A stretch of DNA of 57,212 nucleotides from Litorimonas sp964435725 (lineage in GTDB: Bacteria; Pseudomonadota; Alphaproteobacteria; Caulobacterales; Maricaulaceae). Below the pieces are notes generated by a model, which saw only the letters and a program-made list of their open reading frames with translations, had not been told where the DNA came from and did no database searches. Made by a program: the position numbers and the translations under genes. Below are positions 36,153 through 44,417 of the stretch, piece after piece. The DNA is taken from positions 1-57,212 of the forward strand of contig CAYTAJ010000006.1 of NCBI GenBank assembly GCA_964435725.1. The letters run 5' to 3'. The first letter of the stretch is position 1. Each line of letters begins with the position of its first letter.

Positions 36153-37745
36153 TTAGTGCTTAGATTTACACGGTTTATCTTCGTAGTGATGTCCACCCAC
36201 AAGTACATCGTCGCCGACGTAACGGCCTTTGCCATCATAACGCTTATGGCTGTCGGAATAGCAGTAAGTATTCGCCGCTGGCGGTGTATATTCAATAACA
36301 GGCGCGGGTTGGACTGTACGCGGCGGAGCTAAGCATGTTCCATCGGCTTGCATCATTGTGCCAGATGGACAATCAGATTGTACGACAACAGGTGGCTCTG
36401 AATAGACAGTTTTCGCTGGTTCTTTGCAAGTGCCATTACCTTGATCAATCGTTCCCGATGGACACTGAGCCGGAATAACAATAGGTGCTTGCCCAATAAC
36501 AGTTTTGGCGGGTTCCAGACATGTACCATCGCCTTGATCCGTCGTGCCAGCAGGACAGCTTGATGGGATGACGACAGGTGGGGGTGCCATAACTGTTTTA
36601 GCGGGCTCCATACATGTCCCATTGCCCTTATCGATTGTGCCAGACGGACATTGTGCCGGAATTACAATCGGCGCTTGGCCCATAACGGTTTTTGCCGGCT
36701 CGAGACACGTGCCATTACCTTGGTCTGTTGTACCTGCGGGACAGCTTGACGGAATGACGAAAGGCGGAGGTGCCATCACAGTTTTCGCAGGCTCCATGCA
36801 GGTTCCATTGCCCTTATCAATTGTGCCAGATGGACATTGCGCAGGAATGACGATGGGGGCGGGTTCAACAACACGTTTAGGCGCGGCCATACACGTGCCA
36901 TCAGCTTGTTCAGTCGTGCCTGCCGGGCAATCAGCAGGAATGACGACGCGTTCTTTGCGGATGATTTCTTTGCGAACACGCACAACAGGTGGAGGTGTAT
37001 AAGTCACGCGCGGCGCAGAATAGGTTGTTACAGGCATAACGGGGCCTGCAACATATTCGCCGCGATGAACTCCGGCTGGCGCTGTTGGTAAGACTGGGCC
37101 TAGATTATAGCCTGCAACCGGGCCATAAAATGGTCCAGCGGCCGGAGCGCCGACTACAGCCCCAACTGCGGGAAGCGGTGCTCCGCCATTATAATTTGTC
37201 GGTAACGTCACGCCGCCGCGGTAAGCCATTGGCGGTGCACCATAAACAGCAGAACCACCACCAAAGGCAGGGGCAGGTGTGCCGTATCGTGCGCTTTGTC
37301 CGCGGTTAGAAAGGGCATATCCCGCAACGCCGCCTAAGACGGCGCCTATGGCTGTGCCTTCTTGACGTTGTCCAGAACCGGCGAGATTCGAACCGATGGC
37401 ACCGCCGAGGCCAGCCCCGATGGTTGCTCCGGCAAGGTTTCGTCCGTTAAAGCCGGGGTTGAATTGTCCCGCATAGGAATTACCGTAGTAATTCGATTGG
37501 GAATTACCGTATGCAGCGCCAGCAAGGCCACCTGCAACAGCGCCAATGGCTGTGTATTCGTCACCTAAACCATTAGGGGCGAGATTTGAGCCAATAGCTC
37601 CGCCCAGACCTGCGCCGATGGCACCGCCAAGGACTGTATTATTGTCAAAACCACTAATCAGTTGGGCATTTGCGGTGACGGGGGCAATTGCAATCGCCAA
37701 TGTGGCGGTTGTCATCAAGAGTAACTTGTTACGAAGTGTTTTCAT
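36153..37745 (-). CDS. Secreted glycine-zipper protein with seven 31-residue Cys repeats (2 of 3)
   Basis: 530 residues. Signal peptide ending ANAQ. Two glycine-zipper modules (GGAIGAGLGGAIGSNLA... and GATIGAGLGGAIGSNLAGSG...), a Pro/Gly-rich linker, then seven contiguous 31-residue repeats (residues 267-483), each C-P-x-G-T ... D/N-G-T-C with 11 residues between the cysteines. A 47-residue tail with two more cysteines ends the protein. Family unknown. Its zipper modules match those of the two flanking genes. Confidence 0.85.
   Translation of the reverse strand: MKTLRNKLLLMTTATLAIAIAPVTANAQLISGFDNNTVLGGAIGAGLGGAIGSNLAPNGLGDEYTAIGAVAGGLAGAAYGNSQSNYYGNSYAGQFNPGFNGRNLAGATIGAGLGGAIGSNLAGSGQRQEGTAIGAVLGGVAGYALSNRGQSARYGTPAPAFGGGSAVYGAPPMAYRGGVTLPTNYNGGAPLPAVGAVVGAPAAGPFYGPVAGYNLGPVLPTAPAGVHRGEYVAGPVMPVTTYSAPRVTYTPPPVVRVRKEIIRKERVVIPADCPAGTTEQADGTCMAAPKRVVEPAPIVIPAQCPSGTIDKGNGTCMEPAKTVMAPPPFVIPSSCPAGTTDQGNGTCLEPAKTVMGQAPIVIPAQCPSGTIDKGNGTCMEPAKTVMAPPPVVIPSSCPAGTTDQGDGTCLEPAKTVIGQAPIVIPAQCPSGTIDQGNGTCKEPAKTVYSEPPVVVQSDCPSGTMMQADGTCLAPPRTVQPAPVIEYTPPAANTYCYSDSHKRYDGKGRYVGDDVLVGGHHYEDKPCKSKH
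36297..36947 (-). repeat. Seven in-frame 93-bp repeats within the glycine-zipper gene
   Basis: Each 31-codon unit has two cysteines (C at positions 7 and 19) and an EPAKTV-like segment. Types alternate (VIPAQCPSGTIDKGNGTC vs VIPSSCPAGTTDQGNGTC), giving a 186-bp higher-order period. Copies differ mostly at synonymous positions. Confidence 0.9.
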
Positions 37746-37872
37746 GTCGATGGCTCCTACGACCGTATCAAAAGCTGAAAAGATGCAAAAATCGCACCAA
37801 ACCAGTCTAATCTACATATTTTACACGCTCCTCGCGACTCAGCTCCCGTATCAGGCGAGTCATTCAAAACAG

Positions 37873-37897
37873 AAAACCCCGGTCGAAAGACCGGGGT
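37873..37897 (-). terminator. Intrinsic terminator of glycine-zipper gene 3
   Basis: Perfect stem ACCCCGGTC / GACCGGGGT with a 4-base loop is followed on the minus strand by TTTTCTGTTTT. It lies 64 bases past the stop at 37961. Confidence 0.85.
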
Positions 37898-37960
37898 AAA
37901 CGCCTTGTCTAGGGGGAAGGCCAAACTCACGACGACCGAAGCCGTCGCGAGTAACAAAGA

Positions 37961-38593
37961 TTAATAGTAATATCTGTTATCGTTGCGTTTTTTTATCGCG
38001 CGCTTACGATCTTTCAGTTCGCGAATTTCATATCCAACTTCACGAATGCGTCGGTCAATCCAGCGAGAATGATCGTATCGGTCTCTACGTTCCAAATCAC
38101 GGCGCTCTGCACGCAGGGCTTCTAAACGGTAGTTGATGCGATCAATCCGGTTATAGCTACGATTGTTGTAACCCTGGTTATTGTAGTGACGGTTATTGTA
38201 ACCATAGTCACGGACCCTCGTATTATGACGTGAATGTCCCACAGTTACGACGGCTGGCTGATAGCCCGTATTGCGGTTTTGGTAAGTGGTCGTATGACGT
38301 ACACGGTCATTAGGACCTACACATTTTACACTTTCATCGCCCAGAGCGGCTCCGGCACCAGCGCCTAGAATCGCACCTATCACGGCACCTTCATTTCGGT
38401 CACCACGACCAGCGACTTCGGAACCCACAATGCCGCCAACAACAGCACCAAGGACACCACCAACAACTTGGGCTTCGTCATTTTTACTTTCGCAGCGATA
38501 ATCTTTAGCAGAGGCTACAGTGGGTAGCGTTGCAAAAGCAGTCGCGGCGAGGGCGACAGCGGCGAGTCTTTTGGCATTATTTAAAGTAGCCAT
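37961..38593 (-). CDS. Secreted glycine-zipper protein with basic coiled-coil tail (3 of 3)
   Basis: 210 residues. Signal peptide ending ASAKD; Cys in DYRCES and VKCVGP may pair. Glycine-zipper module GGVLGAVVGGIVGSEVAGRG then GAILGAGAGAALGD. An Asn/Tyr-rich linker (NNRHYNNQGYNNRSYN) and a charged helical tail of about 50 residues (RLEALRAERRDLERRDRYDH) follow. GGAG ribosome-binding site. Function unknown. Confidence 0.8.
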   Translation of the reverse strand: MATLNNAKRLAAVALAATAFATLPTVASAKDYRCESKNDEAQVVGGVLGAVVGGIVGSEVAGRGDRNEGAVIGAILGAGAGAALGDESVKCVGPNDRVRHTTTYQNRNTGYQPAVVTVGHSRHNTRVRDYGYNNRHYNNQGYNNRSYNRIDRINYRLEALRAERRDLERRDRYDHSRWIDRRIREVGYEIRELKDRKRAIKKRNDNRYYY

Positions 38594-38666
38594 GTTTCAG
38601 TCTCCTGTCTTAAATTCGGCGAAGGGAAATACCTGAGCCGTTGATTTGAGGTATAGAGGAGACGCT

Positions 38667-38687
38667 CTGAACTCTCTCTGAGTTCAG
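38667..38687. promoter_or_regulatory. Inverted repeat upstream of glycine-zipper gene 3
   Basis: Perfect 8-bp arms CTGAACTC / GAGTTCAG with a 5-base spacer, 74 bases before the gene at 38593 and 32 bases after the esterase stop. No T tract follows on the minus strand, so it is more like an operator than a terminator. Confidence 0.4.
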
Positions 38688-38718
38688 AATTCATTTTCAG
38701 TTCACGAAGATGACCACG

Positions 38719-39819
38719 TTATTTGAGGTGGGTGTTTAAGAACGTTCCGGCTTCATCCAAAGCCTCTGACGCCGCTTGGATATAATTGTCAAACATCTGA
38801 AAAACATGGGGAACGTGATCCCAACTTTGTAGGATTACAGGTGATCCCGCTTCTTCCATCTTATTGGCGTAACGGACGGCATCATCATAGAGCATCTCTG
38901 AGGCGCTTACCTGAATGAGGGTCGGAGGCAGATTTGAGAGGTTGTCATGTATCGGGGAAATATCCGGATTAGTGGGATGATAACCCGACATTTTCTTGAG
39001 CCCTAATAGAAGCATGAGACGCGGGAGCTTTAGAAAAGGCTTTATCAATGGCTGTAGCATAAGGTCTGTTTCGAAATTGCTTCTAATAGACGGGCTTGAG
39101 GCTGTAGAGTCAGTTGCAGGTGAAAGAACATAGATGGCATCTGGTTTCCGTAAATCTGTTTCACGTACCCAATTGGCGATCATAAGTGTCAGGTTTCCAC
39201 CCGCACTGTCACCCGCAACAGCCAGGGAACGACATGCCTCTGGTCCGTCCGGGCCATTCTCTAAAATCCATGGATAAGCAGCCCGACAGTCCTCAACAGA
39301 GGCTTTTCTTGGGTTTTCCGGCATCAGTCTATAATTCGGCACAAAAACAGCGGCTTTGGTCCGTTTGGCCAAATTCGTCGTTAGGGGACGATGACTGATA
39401 TCACTGCCGACAGTTCCACCTCCGCCGTGGAGATAGAGTATGCGCTTCGTCGAGTCATACCCGTCTACGAGTGTCCATACGCCCGTAATAGTGACTCCAT
39501 CAACGTTATAGGTCGCAGGGCGATATTCCGTATCAGGGTCAGAACGTTCCAATCCTCCCGCTTCAAAAAACCTTCGCTTGTCTTGAATTTTACGATTGCG
39601 GCCTTCGGGCGATTGCGCAGGGACAATAAACTTATCAATCAGATACTGGTTGAGCTCTGCTAATCCTTTCGTCTTGGGGTCGACAGGAAAGTCGACAGGG
39701 CGGTCAGCATCATAAATCGATAAATCCGGTCCTGATAATGCGGCGAGCTTGCGTTTATACAGCCAATAGCCGCCCAGCCCGATAACAGCACTACTGCCTA
39801 AAAAAGCCATGTGGAACAT
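38719..39819 (-). CDS. Alpha/beta hydrolase, hormone-sensitive-lipase family
   Basis: 366 residues. N-terminal membrane anchor (AFLGSSAVIGLGGYWLY). Oxyanion motif YLHGGGGTVGSD, nucleophile Ser in AVAGDSAGGNLTL, and catalytic His in SWDHVPHVFQMF. Probably an inner-membrane-anchored esterase of unknown substrate. Good ribosome-binding site (AGGGTGAG) before ATG 39819. Confidence 0.9.
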   Translation of the reverse strand: MFHMAFLGSSAVIGLGGYWLYKRKLAALSGPDLSIYDADRPVDFPVDPKTKGLAELNQYLIDKFIVPAQSPEGRNRKIQDKRRFFEAGGLERSDPDTEYRPATYNVDGVTITGVWTLVDGYDSTKRILYLHGGGGTVGSDISHRPLTTNLAKRTKAAVFVPNYRLMPENPRKASVEDCRAAYPWILENGPDGPEACRSLAVAGDSAGGNLTLMIANWVRETDLRKPDAIYVLSPATDSTASSPSIRSNFETDLMLQPLIKPFLKLPRLMLLLGLKKMSGYHPTNPDISPIHDNLSNLPPTLIQVSASEMLYDDAVRYANKMEEAGSPVILQSWDHVPHVFQMFDNYIQAASEALDEAGTFLNTHLK

Positions 39820-39940
39820 AGTGAACTCACCCTAATCGTCGTTGATTTTTCTATACGATAGCTCGGAAGATGGCACACGTAACGAATAAGTGCATTAGCC
39901 CTGCAGTATTATTTGACGTCTTTTCAGTGAAAATTAACAC

Positions 39941-39956
39941 GTATTTGCAAAAATAC
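39941..39956. promoter_or_regulatory. Inverted repeat before the hybrid kinase gene
   Basis: Perfect arms GTATTT / AAATAC with a 4-base spacer GCAA, in the space between the divergent esterase and the kinase. The 14 bases TTGCAAAAATACAC recur at 50302-50315 upstream of the TonB receptor. Confidence 0.35.
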
Positions 39957-40015
39957 ACCAAATAATGCGATTTCAAATAATTGAAGAGCGTGATGAGAAA
40001 GAGGTGCGGGGCCCT

Positions 40016-41746
40016 ATGTTCGGCTTTTTTAAAAATGATGACACCGAGAATTGGCGCGGGGCTATTGAATACCCAATTAATATTTGTGCCTTTCTGCTGG
40101 CTATTATCAGTCTCATAACTTTAACAGATATTGGGCAAGGGGCCTTTGATATTGGGCGCGAAAACACGTTGACTGTCATACTAACGGTCTACCCAGTTCT
40201 TTGTTTGCTACGCCTTGCCTATTATCATTTTAAGAAACCAAAACGAAATTTTGGCTGGGTTTGTGCTGTATCAGATTTGTTATTTGTCTTTGCACTTGTT
40301 TTTCAAAATGGATTTGACATCGTCCATATCGGACTCATTTACTGTGTCATAACCCTGCATGGCTTGAGGTTTAATGCATCGCAGGTCTTGTCATTGGGCG
40401 TTATGGCCGTAATGGCTGTTATCGGTTTGGGGGTATTTGGCATTGTTCCCACAAATCCAGGTGTGACATTGGTCTCGCTCGCCGCATTTTGCGGTATTTT
40501 CAGTTTTTTCGCCATGAAAGCAGAGTCTGTTTTAGAGCACAATCTCGCGAATAAACTGGCCGCCGAAAATATTAAACATGCGCAAAAGACTGTGGCGCTT
40601 AAAAGCAAAGTTATTAATCAAATGGGGAGTGAATTAGACTCGCCCATGAAAAGCGTATTAGGGGTTTCTAAAGCGCTGAGAAAGACAGAGCTTACGACAG
40701 AGCAAAAGCAATATATCACCGTTCTTGAAAATTCGAGCGAGGCTCTTCTGAGTGCCATTGATAATATCTTAGATTTCACACAAATGGAAAAAGGCGCTCT
40801 GACATCGAAGTTGGAACATTTGAACCTTGATGAGATGTTAAAGACCGTCGCAAACATGTTTGGACCCAAGGCAAGGCGTAAAAATTTAGATTTACTGATT
40901 GATATTGAGCCAAATTCTAAACTCGCGCTTACTGGGTATGAGAAACGCTTAAGGCAGATTATCAACAGTCTGGTCGATAATGCGATTAAGTTTACCCATG
41001 AAGGGTATGTCGTGGTTCGCGTGTCGAGCAAAGCCATTAATTCGAAATTGGCATGTTTGAGTGTCTCCGTAGAAGATAGCGGAATTGGGCTGACTGATAC
41101 TCAACGCGACGCGTTGCTAAAGAACCATACCTCAACTGATACTGCCAAATCCGATAGAGGCTTAGGGCTGAAAATCGTTCAAATGTTGTTGGGCGTACAA
41201 GGTGAGGCGCTCAACATAACATCAAAGCCCGGCGAGGGCTCGAGATTTTCGTTTGAGCTTCATATGCCTTATCGAGACGTGAAAGAAGCGCCTACGCCTT
41301 TTGAGGCCTCACACGCTGCCGTCAGGTCGGTTAAAACTCTTATTGTGAATGACCAAACCATTGAGTCTGACATTCTTCAGAAGCAGTTAAATAGTGCAGG
41401 GATGATGCCGCAAATCGTGAATAATGCTCAGGATGCCTGCCTCGCCATAAACACGGCCCATAATAATGGAACAGACTATGTTCTCGCGATTATTGACTAT
41501 CACATGCCAGAATTTGACGGGTTAAAACTGGCTGACCTAATTCGTTCGCGTGAAGAGCTTAATGAGATGAAAATGCTCGTGGTTTCTTCGTCAGATATCC
41601 CACAAATTGAAAAGGCGTTTTCGGAGATGGACAGCACGCAATATCTTCATAAGCCATATACTCAATCAGAGGTGCAGGCCGCTATTGTATCACTGATGCG
41701 TGGCAATAAACAGGCTCAAACGTCTTCGGAAAAGAAAGTCGCTTAA
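40016..41746 (+). CDS. Hybrid histidine kinase lacking the phospho-acceptor His
   Basis: 576 residues from ATG 40016, which has AGAGGTG 9 bases upstream; ATG 39965 would add 17 residues but lacks a ribosome-binding site. About five or six membrane helices form the first 170 residues. The dimerisation helix reads NQMGSELDSPMKSVLG where MSHEIRTPL is expected: Ser (codon 40628-40630) replaces His. The ATPase domain is intact (N-box LVDNAIKFT, G1 VEDSGIGL, G2 SDRGLGLKIV). The receiver keeps its Asp (IIDYHMPEFDG) and Lys (HKPY). Stop overlaps the aroC stop as TTAA. Confidence 0.92.
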   Translation: MFGFFKNDDTENWRGAIEYPINICAFLLAIISLITLTDIGQGAFDIGRENTLTVILTVYPVLCLLRLAYYHFKKPKRNFGWVCAVSDLLFVFALVFQNGFDIVHIGLIYCVITLHGLRFNASQVLSLGVMAVMAVIGLGVFGIVPTNPGVTLVSLAAFCGIFSFFAMKAESVLEHNLANKLAAENIKHAQKTVALKSKVINQMGSELDSPMKSVLGVSKALRKTELTTEQKQYITVLENSSEALLSAIDNILDFTQMEKGALTSKLEHLNLDEMLKTVANMFGPKARRKNLDLLIDIEPNSKLALTGYEKRLRQIINSLVDNAIKFTHEGYVVVRVSSKAINSKLACLSVSVEDSGIGLTDTQRDALLKNHTSTDTAKSDRGLGLKIVQMLLGVQGEALNITSKPGEGSRFSFELHMPYRDVKEAPTPFEASHAAVRSVKTLIVNDQTIESDILQKQLNSAGMMPQIVNNAQDACLAINTAHNNGTDYVLAIIDYHMPEFDGLKLADLIRSREELNEMKMLVVSSSDIPQIEKAFSEMDSTQYLHKPYTQSEVQAAIVSLMRGNKQAQTSSEKKVA

Positions 41747-42810
41747 CCTACTTGGCCACGGTGCCTCAGCATGTGATCAGCGAGGACGACGGCCATCATG
41801 GCTTTTGCAACAGGGACGGCGCGAATACCGACGCAAGGATCATGGCGGCCTTTGGTTTGAACCTCAATCTCTTCGCCCTTGGATGTGACAGAGCGTGTTT
41901 TTTGCATCATGGATGAGGTGGGCTTAATCGCGACACGGGCCACGATTTCATCACCATTGCTGATACCGCCGAGGATACCGCCGGACTTATTAGATAGGAA
42001 ATTCGGGCCGTCTGAGCCCGCGCGCATTTCGTCCGCGTTCTGAACACCTGTCATGCCTGCGGTTTCAAAGCCTGCGCCAATCTCAACGCCTTTTGCCGCG
42101 TTAATACTCATAAGGCCCATAGCGAGGTCTGAGTCGAGTTTGCCATAGATCGGTGCGCCCCATCCGGCAGGGACACCACTCGCCCGAACCTCGACCAAAG
42201 CACCAACCGAATTGCCGTCTTTGCGAACAGCATCAAGATAGTCTTCCCACTCTTTTGCGGCTTCTGCATCGGGGCACCAGAAGGGGTTTTGCGTTGTTTC
42301 ATCCCAATCCCAATTGCTTGGGTTTAGGCGCTTCTCTCCGATCTGCACCACAGCACCACGGATTTGAATATTGCCCAGAACTTTACGCGCAATGGCCCCA
42401 GCGGCGACACGGTTCGCGGTTTCCCGGGCTGAACTACGACCGCCTCCGCGATAATCACGGATACCGTATTTGGCATCATAGGTCATGTCGGCATGGCCCG
42501 GTCGATATCGGTCTTTGATTTCAGAATAATCGCGAGAGCGTTGATCTGTATTCTCAATCAATAGGGAAATAGGGGTTCCTGTTGTTTGACCCTCGAAAAC
42601 GCCTGAGAGAATTTTTACAGCATCCGGTTCTCGGCGTTGTGTCACGAAACGCGAGGTGCCGGGTTTGCGCTGATCAAGATAGGTCTGAATATCCGCTTCA
42701 GTGAGTGGAATTCGCGGAGGGCATCCGTCAACAACGCAGCCAATAGCAGGGCCGTGACTCTCGCCCCAGGTTGTAAATCGAAATAAGTGACCGAACGTAT
42801 TATGTGACAT
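41743..42810 (-). CDS. aroC: Chorismate synthase
   Basis: 355 residues. Signatures GESHGPAIGCVVDGCPP, RPGHADMTYDAKYG, and YRGGGRSSARETANRVA, plus GRHDPCVGIRAVPV near the end. Makes chorismate from EPSP with reduced FMN. Convergent with the kinase gene, sharing a TTAA stop; upstream of the mini J-protein. Confidence 0.97.
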   Translation of the reverse strand: MSHNTFGHLFRFTTWGESHGPAIGCVVDGCPPRIPLTEADIQTYLDQRKPGTSRFVTQRREPDAVKILSGVFEGQTTGTPISLLIENTDQRSRDYSEIKDRYRPGHADMTYDAKYGIRDYRGGGRSSARETANRVAAGAIARKVLGNIQIRGAVVQIGEKRLNPSNWDWDETTQNPFWCPDAEAAKEWEDYLDAVRKDGNSVGALVEVRASGVPAGWGAPIYGKLDSDLAMGLMSINAAKGVEIGAGFETAGMTGVQNADEMRAGSDGPNFLSNKSGGILGGISNGDEIVARVAIKPTSSMMQKTRSVTSKGEEIEVQTKGRHDPCVGIRAVPVAKAMMAVVLADHMLRHRGQVG

Positions 42811-42883
42811 GGGCGTGTCTTAACCGCCTTTAGAGAAGGGGGCTAGTGTCTAGAGATCTAAGTTTCAAAAAGAAATGCGCGTC

Positions 42884-43099
42884 TTAGAATGCTCTTGCGC
42901 CCGCACGAACGCGAATAGATTGCGGAGCAGGAGGGATGAGGGTTTCATAGGCGGATTTCGCTTGGAGAAACGCGGCTGTGTTGGCGTAAGGGCTGTCGGG
43001 ATGGAAGAACTTGGCTTTTTTCCGCCAAGCCGCACGGATATCGGCTTCGCGTGCGCCCATGGGGAGACCGAGTGTCATCATAGCTTGTTGGCGTGTCAT
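42884..43099 (-). CDS. Mini J-domain protein
   Basis: 71 residues: one J domain only. LGLPMGAREADIRAAWRKKA, then the HPD motif in KFFHPDSPY, then a third helix QAKSAYETLI. No Gly/Phe or zinc-finger region. Likely a specialised DnaK co-chaperone. Divergent from pdxH (138 bases between) and upstream of aroC on the same strand. Confidence 0.82.
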   Translation of the reverse strand: MTRQQAMMTLGLPMGAREADIRAAWRKKAKFFHPDSPYANTAAFLQAKSAYETLIPPAPQSIRVRAGARAF

Positions 43100-43237
43100 T
43101 CTGTGCGACCCTTATTCACGTTTTATTATCCCTAACAGAGGGTTTATAAATGCGCGGGAGTCGTTAATAACGCCTCAAAAAGCATGGTTAATTTTCAATT
43201 ATAAATCAGAAAAGCCTTTATTTTTCAGGATATTCCT

Positions 43238-43897
43238 ATGAACGAACACACTAATGTCATTCCTGACACGCCGAGTGCCAAAGAGTATCAAGAGGCCGAG
43301 CGCAAAAATACCGATTGGGTAAACACGCAAAATCCCATCGCTTTATTCTCTGATTGGTTGGCTGCGGCGCGGGAAACTGAACTCAATGATCCTAACGCAA
43401 TGTCATTGGCAACTGTTGACGAAAATGGCTTGCCGGATGTTCGAATTGTGCTTCTGAAAGGCTTGGATAAAGAGGGTTTTGTTTTTTATAGCAATGCGCA
43501 AAGCGCCAAAGGTGAGCAATTAAAGCACCCAAAGGCCGCGCTCTGCTTTCACTGGAAAACGCAAAAGCGTCAAGTGCGCGTAAGAGGCGCGATTTCTGAG
43601 GTAAGTGAAGCGGAAGCGGATGCGTATTTCGCCAAACGCGCTCGAGGCTCTCGCGTCGGGGCTTGGGCCTCTGATCAGTCGAGACCCGTTTCGGACCGCC
43701 AGACGATGGTCAATCGTGTAGCGGAGATGGATGCAAAATATAAAGGTAAAGACGTGCCAAGACCTCCACATTGGAAAGGTTGGCGTGTCGCACCGGAACA
43801 CATTGAGTTTTGGCAAGACGGTGCCTTTCGACTGCATGACCGTATTGTTTTTCGTTTTGTAAATAGTGGCTGGGAGAAAACGCGGCTCTATCCGTAA
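43238..43897 (+). CDS. pdxH: Pyridoxamine 5'-phosphate oxidase
   Basis: 219 residues. FMN-binding segments NAMSLATVDENGLPDVRIVLLKG and FVFYSNAQSAKGEQL (in part), then CFHWKTQKRQVRVRGA and the C-terminal APEHIEFWQDGAFRLHDR. Makes pyridoxal phosphate. AGGAT ribosome-binding site 6 bases before the ATG. Confidence 0.96.
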   Translation: MNEHTNVIPDTPSAKEYQEAERKNTDWVNTQNPIALFSDWLAAARETELNDPNAMSLATVDENGLPDVRIVLLKGLDKEGFVFYSNAQSAKGEQLKHPKAALCFHWKTQKRQVRVRGAISEVSEAEADAYFAKRARGSRVGAWASDQSRPVSDRQTMVNRVAEMDAKYKGKDVPRPPHWKGWRVAPEHIEFWQDGAFRLHDRIVFRFVNSGWEKTRLYP

Positions 43898-43941
43898 ACT
43901 TTACAGCTTTGAGTCTAAGAAAAGGTCTGATAGCGTAAATT

Positions 43942-44403
43942 ATGGATGCTTTTATATTCATATTATTTTTCGCCTTTGTGGCGTTTGTGATTTTTGGATC
44001 TGCCAATAAATCTTCAAAATCACCCACGTCTAAAGGTCTAAGACCCAATGGCGATTATGATATTCCAAAGGCGTTACAGGCTAAGTGGAACGCTGAAACT
44101 CGACAAAAGAGTAAAAGCTCTACGATGCCGACTGAGCGTGGGAGAGCCCGTCTGGCCGCAAAAGGTGTTCAAGCTGTGACACAAACGGTTCAGGGGCGAA
44201 GGCAGTCAAAAGAGGCCAATGCGCGAAATCGCGAACAAGCCAAAGAATTCGCGCAAACAGGCGACGGAGCACCGCGAGACAAAAATGGTAATCGTCGTGA
44301 TGATTGGGGCCGAAAAGGGAATATGGGGCCAGGGTTTTTTGGCCCACTTTTAGGTAGTGTTATTGCTGCTGGCGCATTAGCAGCCTTGTTTGCAGTATCA
44401 TAA
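43942..44403 (+). CDS. Small membrane protein with basic linker
   Basis: 153 residues, unrecognised. N-terminal membrane helix (FIFILFFAFVAFVIFGSA), a hydrophilic middle rich in Lys, Arg and Gln (about 25-125), and a C-terminal hydrophobic segment (FGPLLGSVIAAGALAALFAV). It lies between pdxH and the DUF1499 gene, 14 bases before the latter, and is probably co-transcribed with it. Confidence 0.7.
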   Translation: MDAFIFILFFAFVAFVIFGSANKSSKSPTSKGLRPNGDYDIPKALQAKWNAETRQKSKSSTMPTERGRARLAAKGVQAVTQTVQGRRQSKEANARNREQAKEFAQTGDGAPRDKNGNRRDDWGRKGNMGPGFFGPLLGSVIAAGALAALFAVS

Positions 44404-44417
44404 AAGCATAGAGGCGA

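Noticed and set aside
36297..36947. Regular 93-base repeats that might look like a CRISPR array
   Set aside because: The repeats are contiguous, in frame, coding, and without unique spacers.
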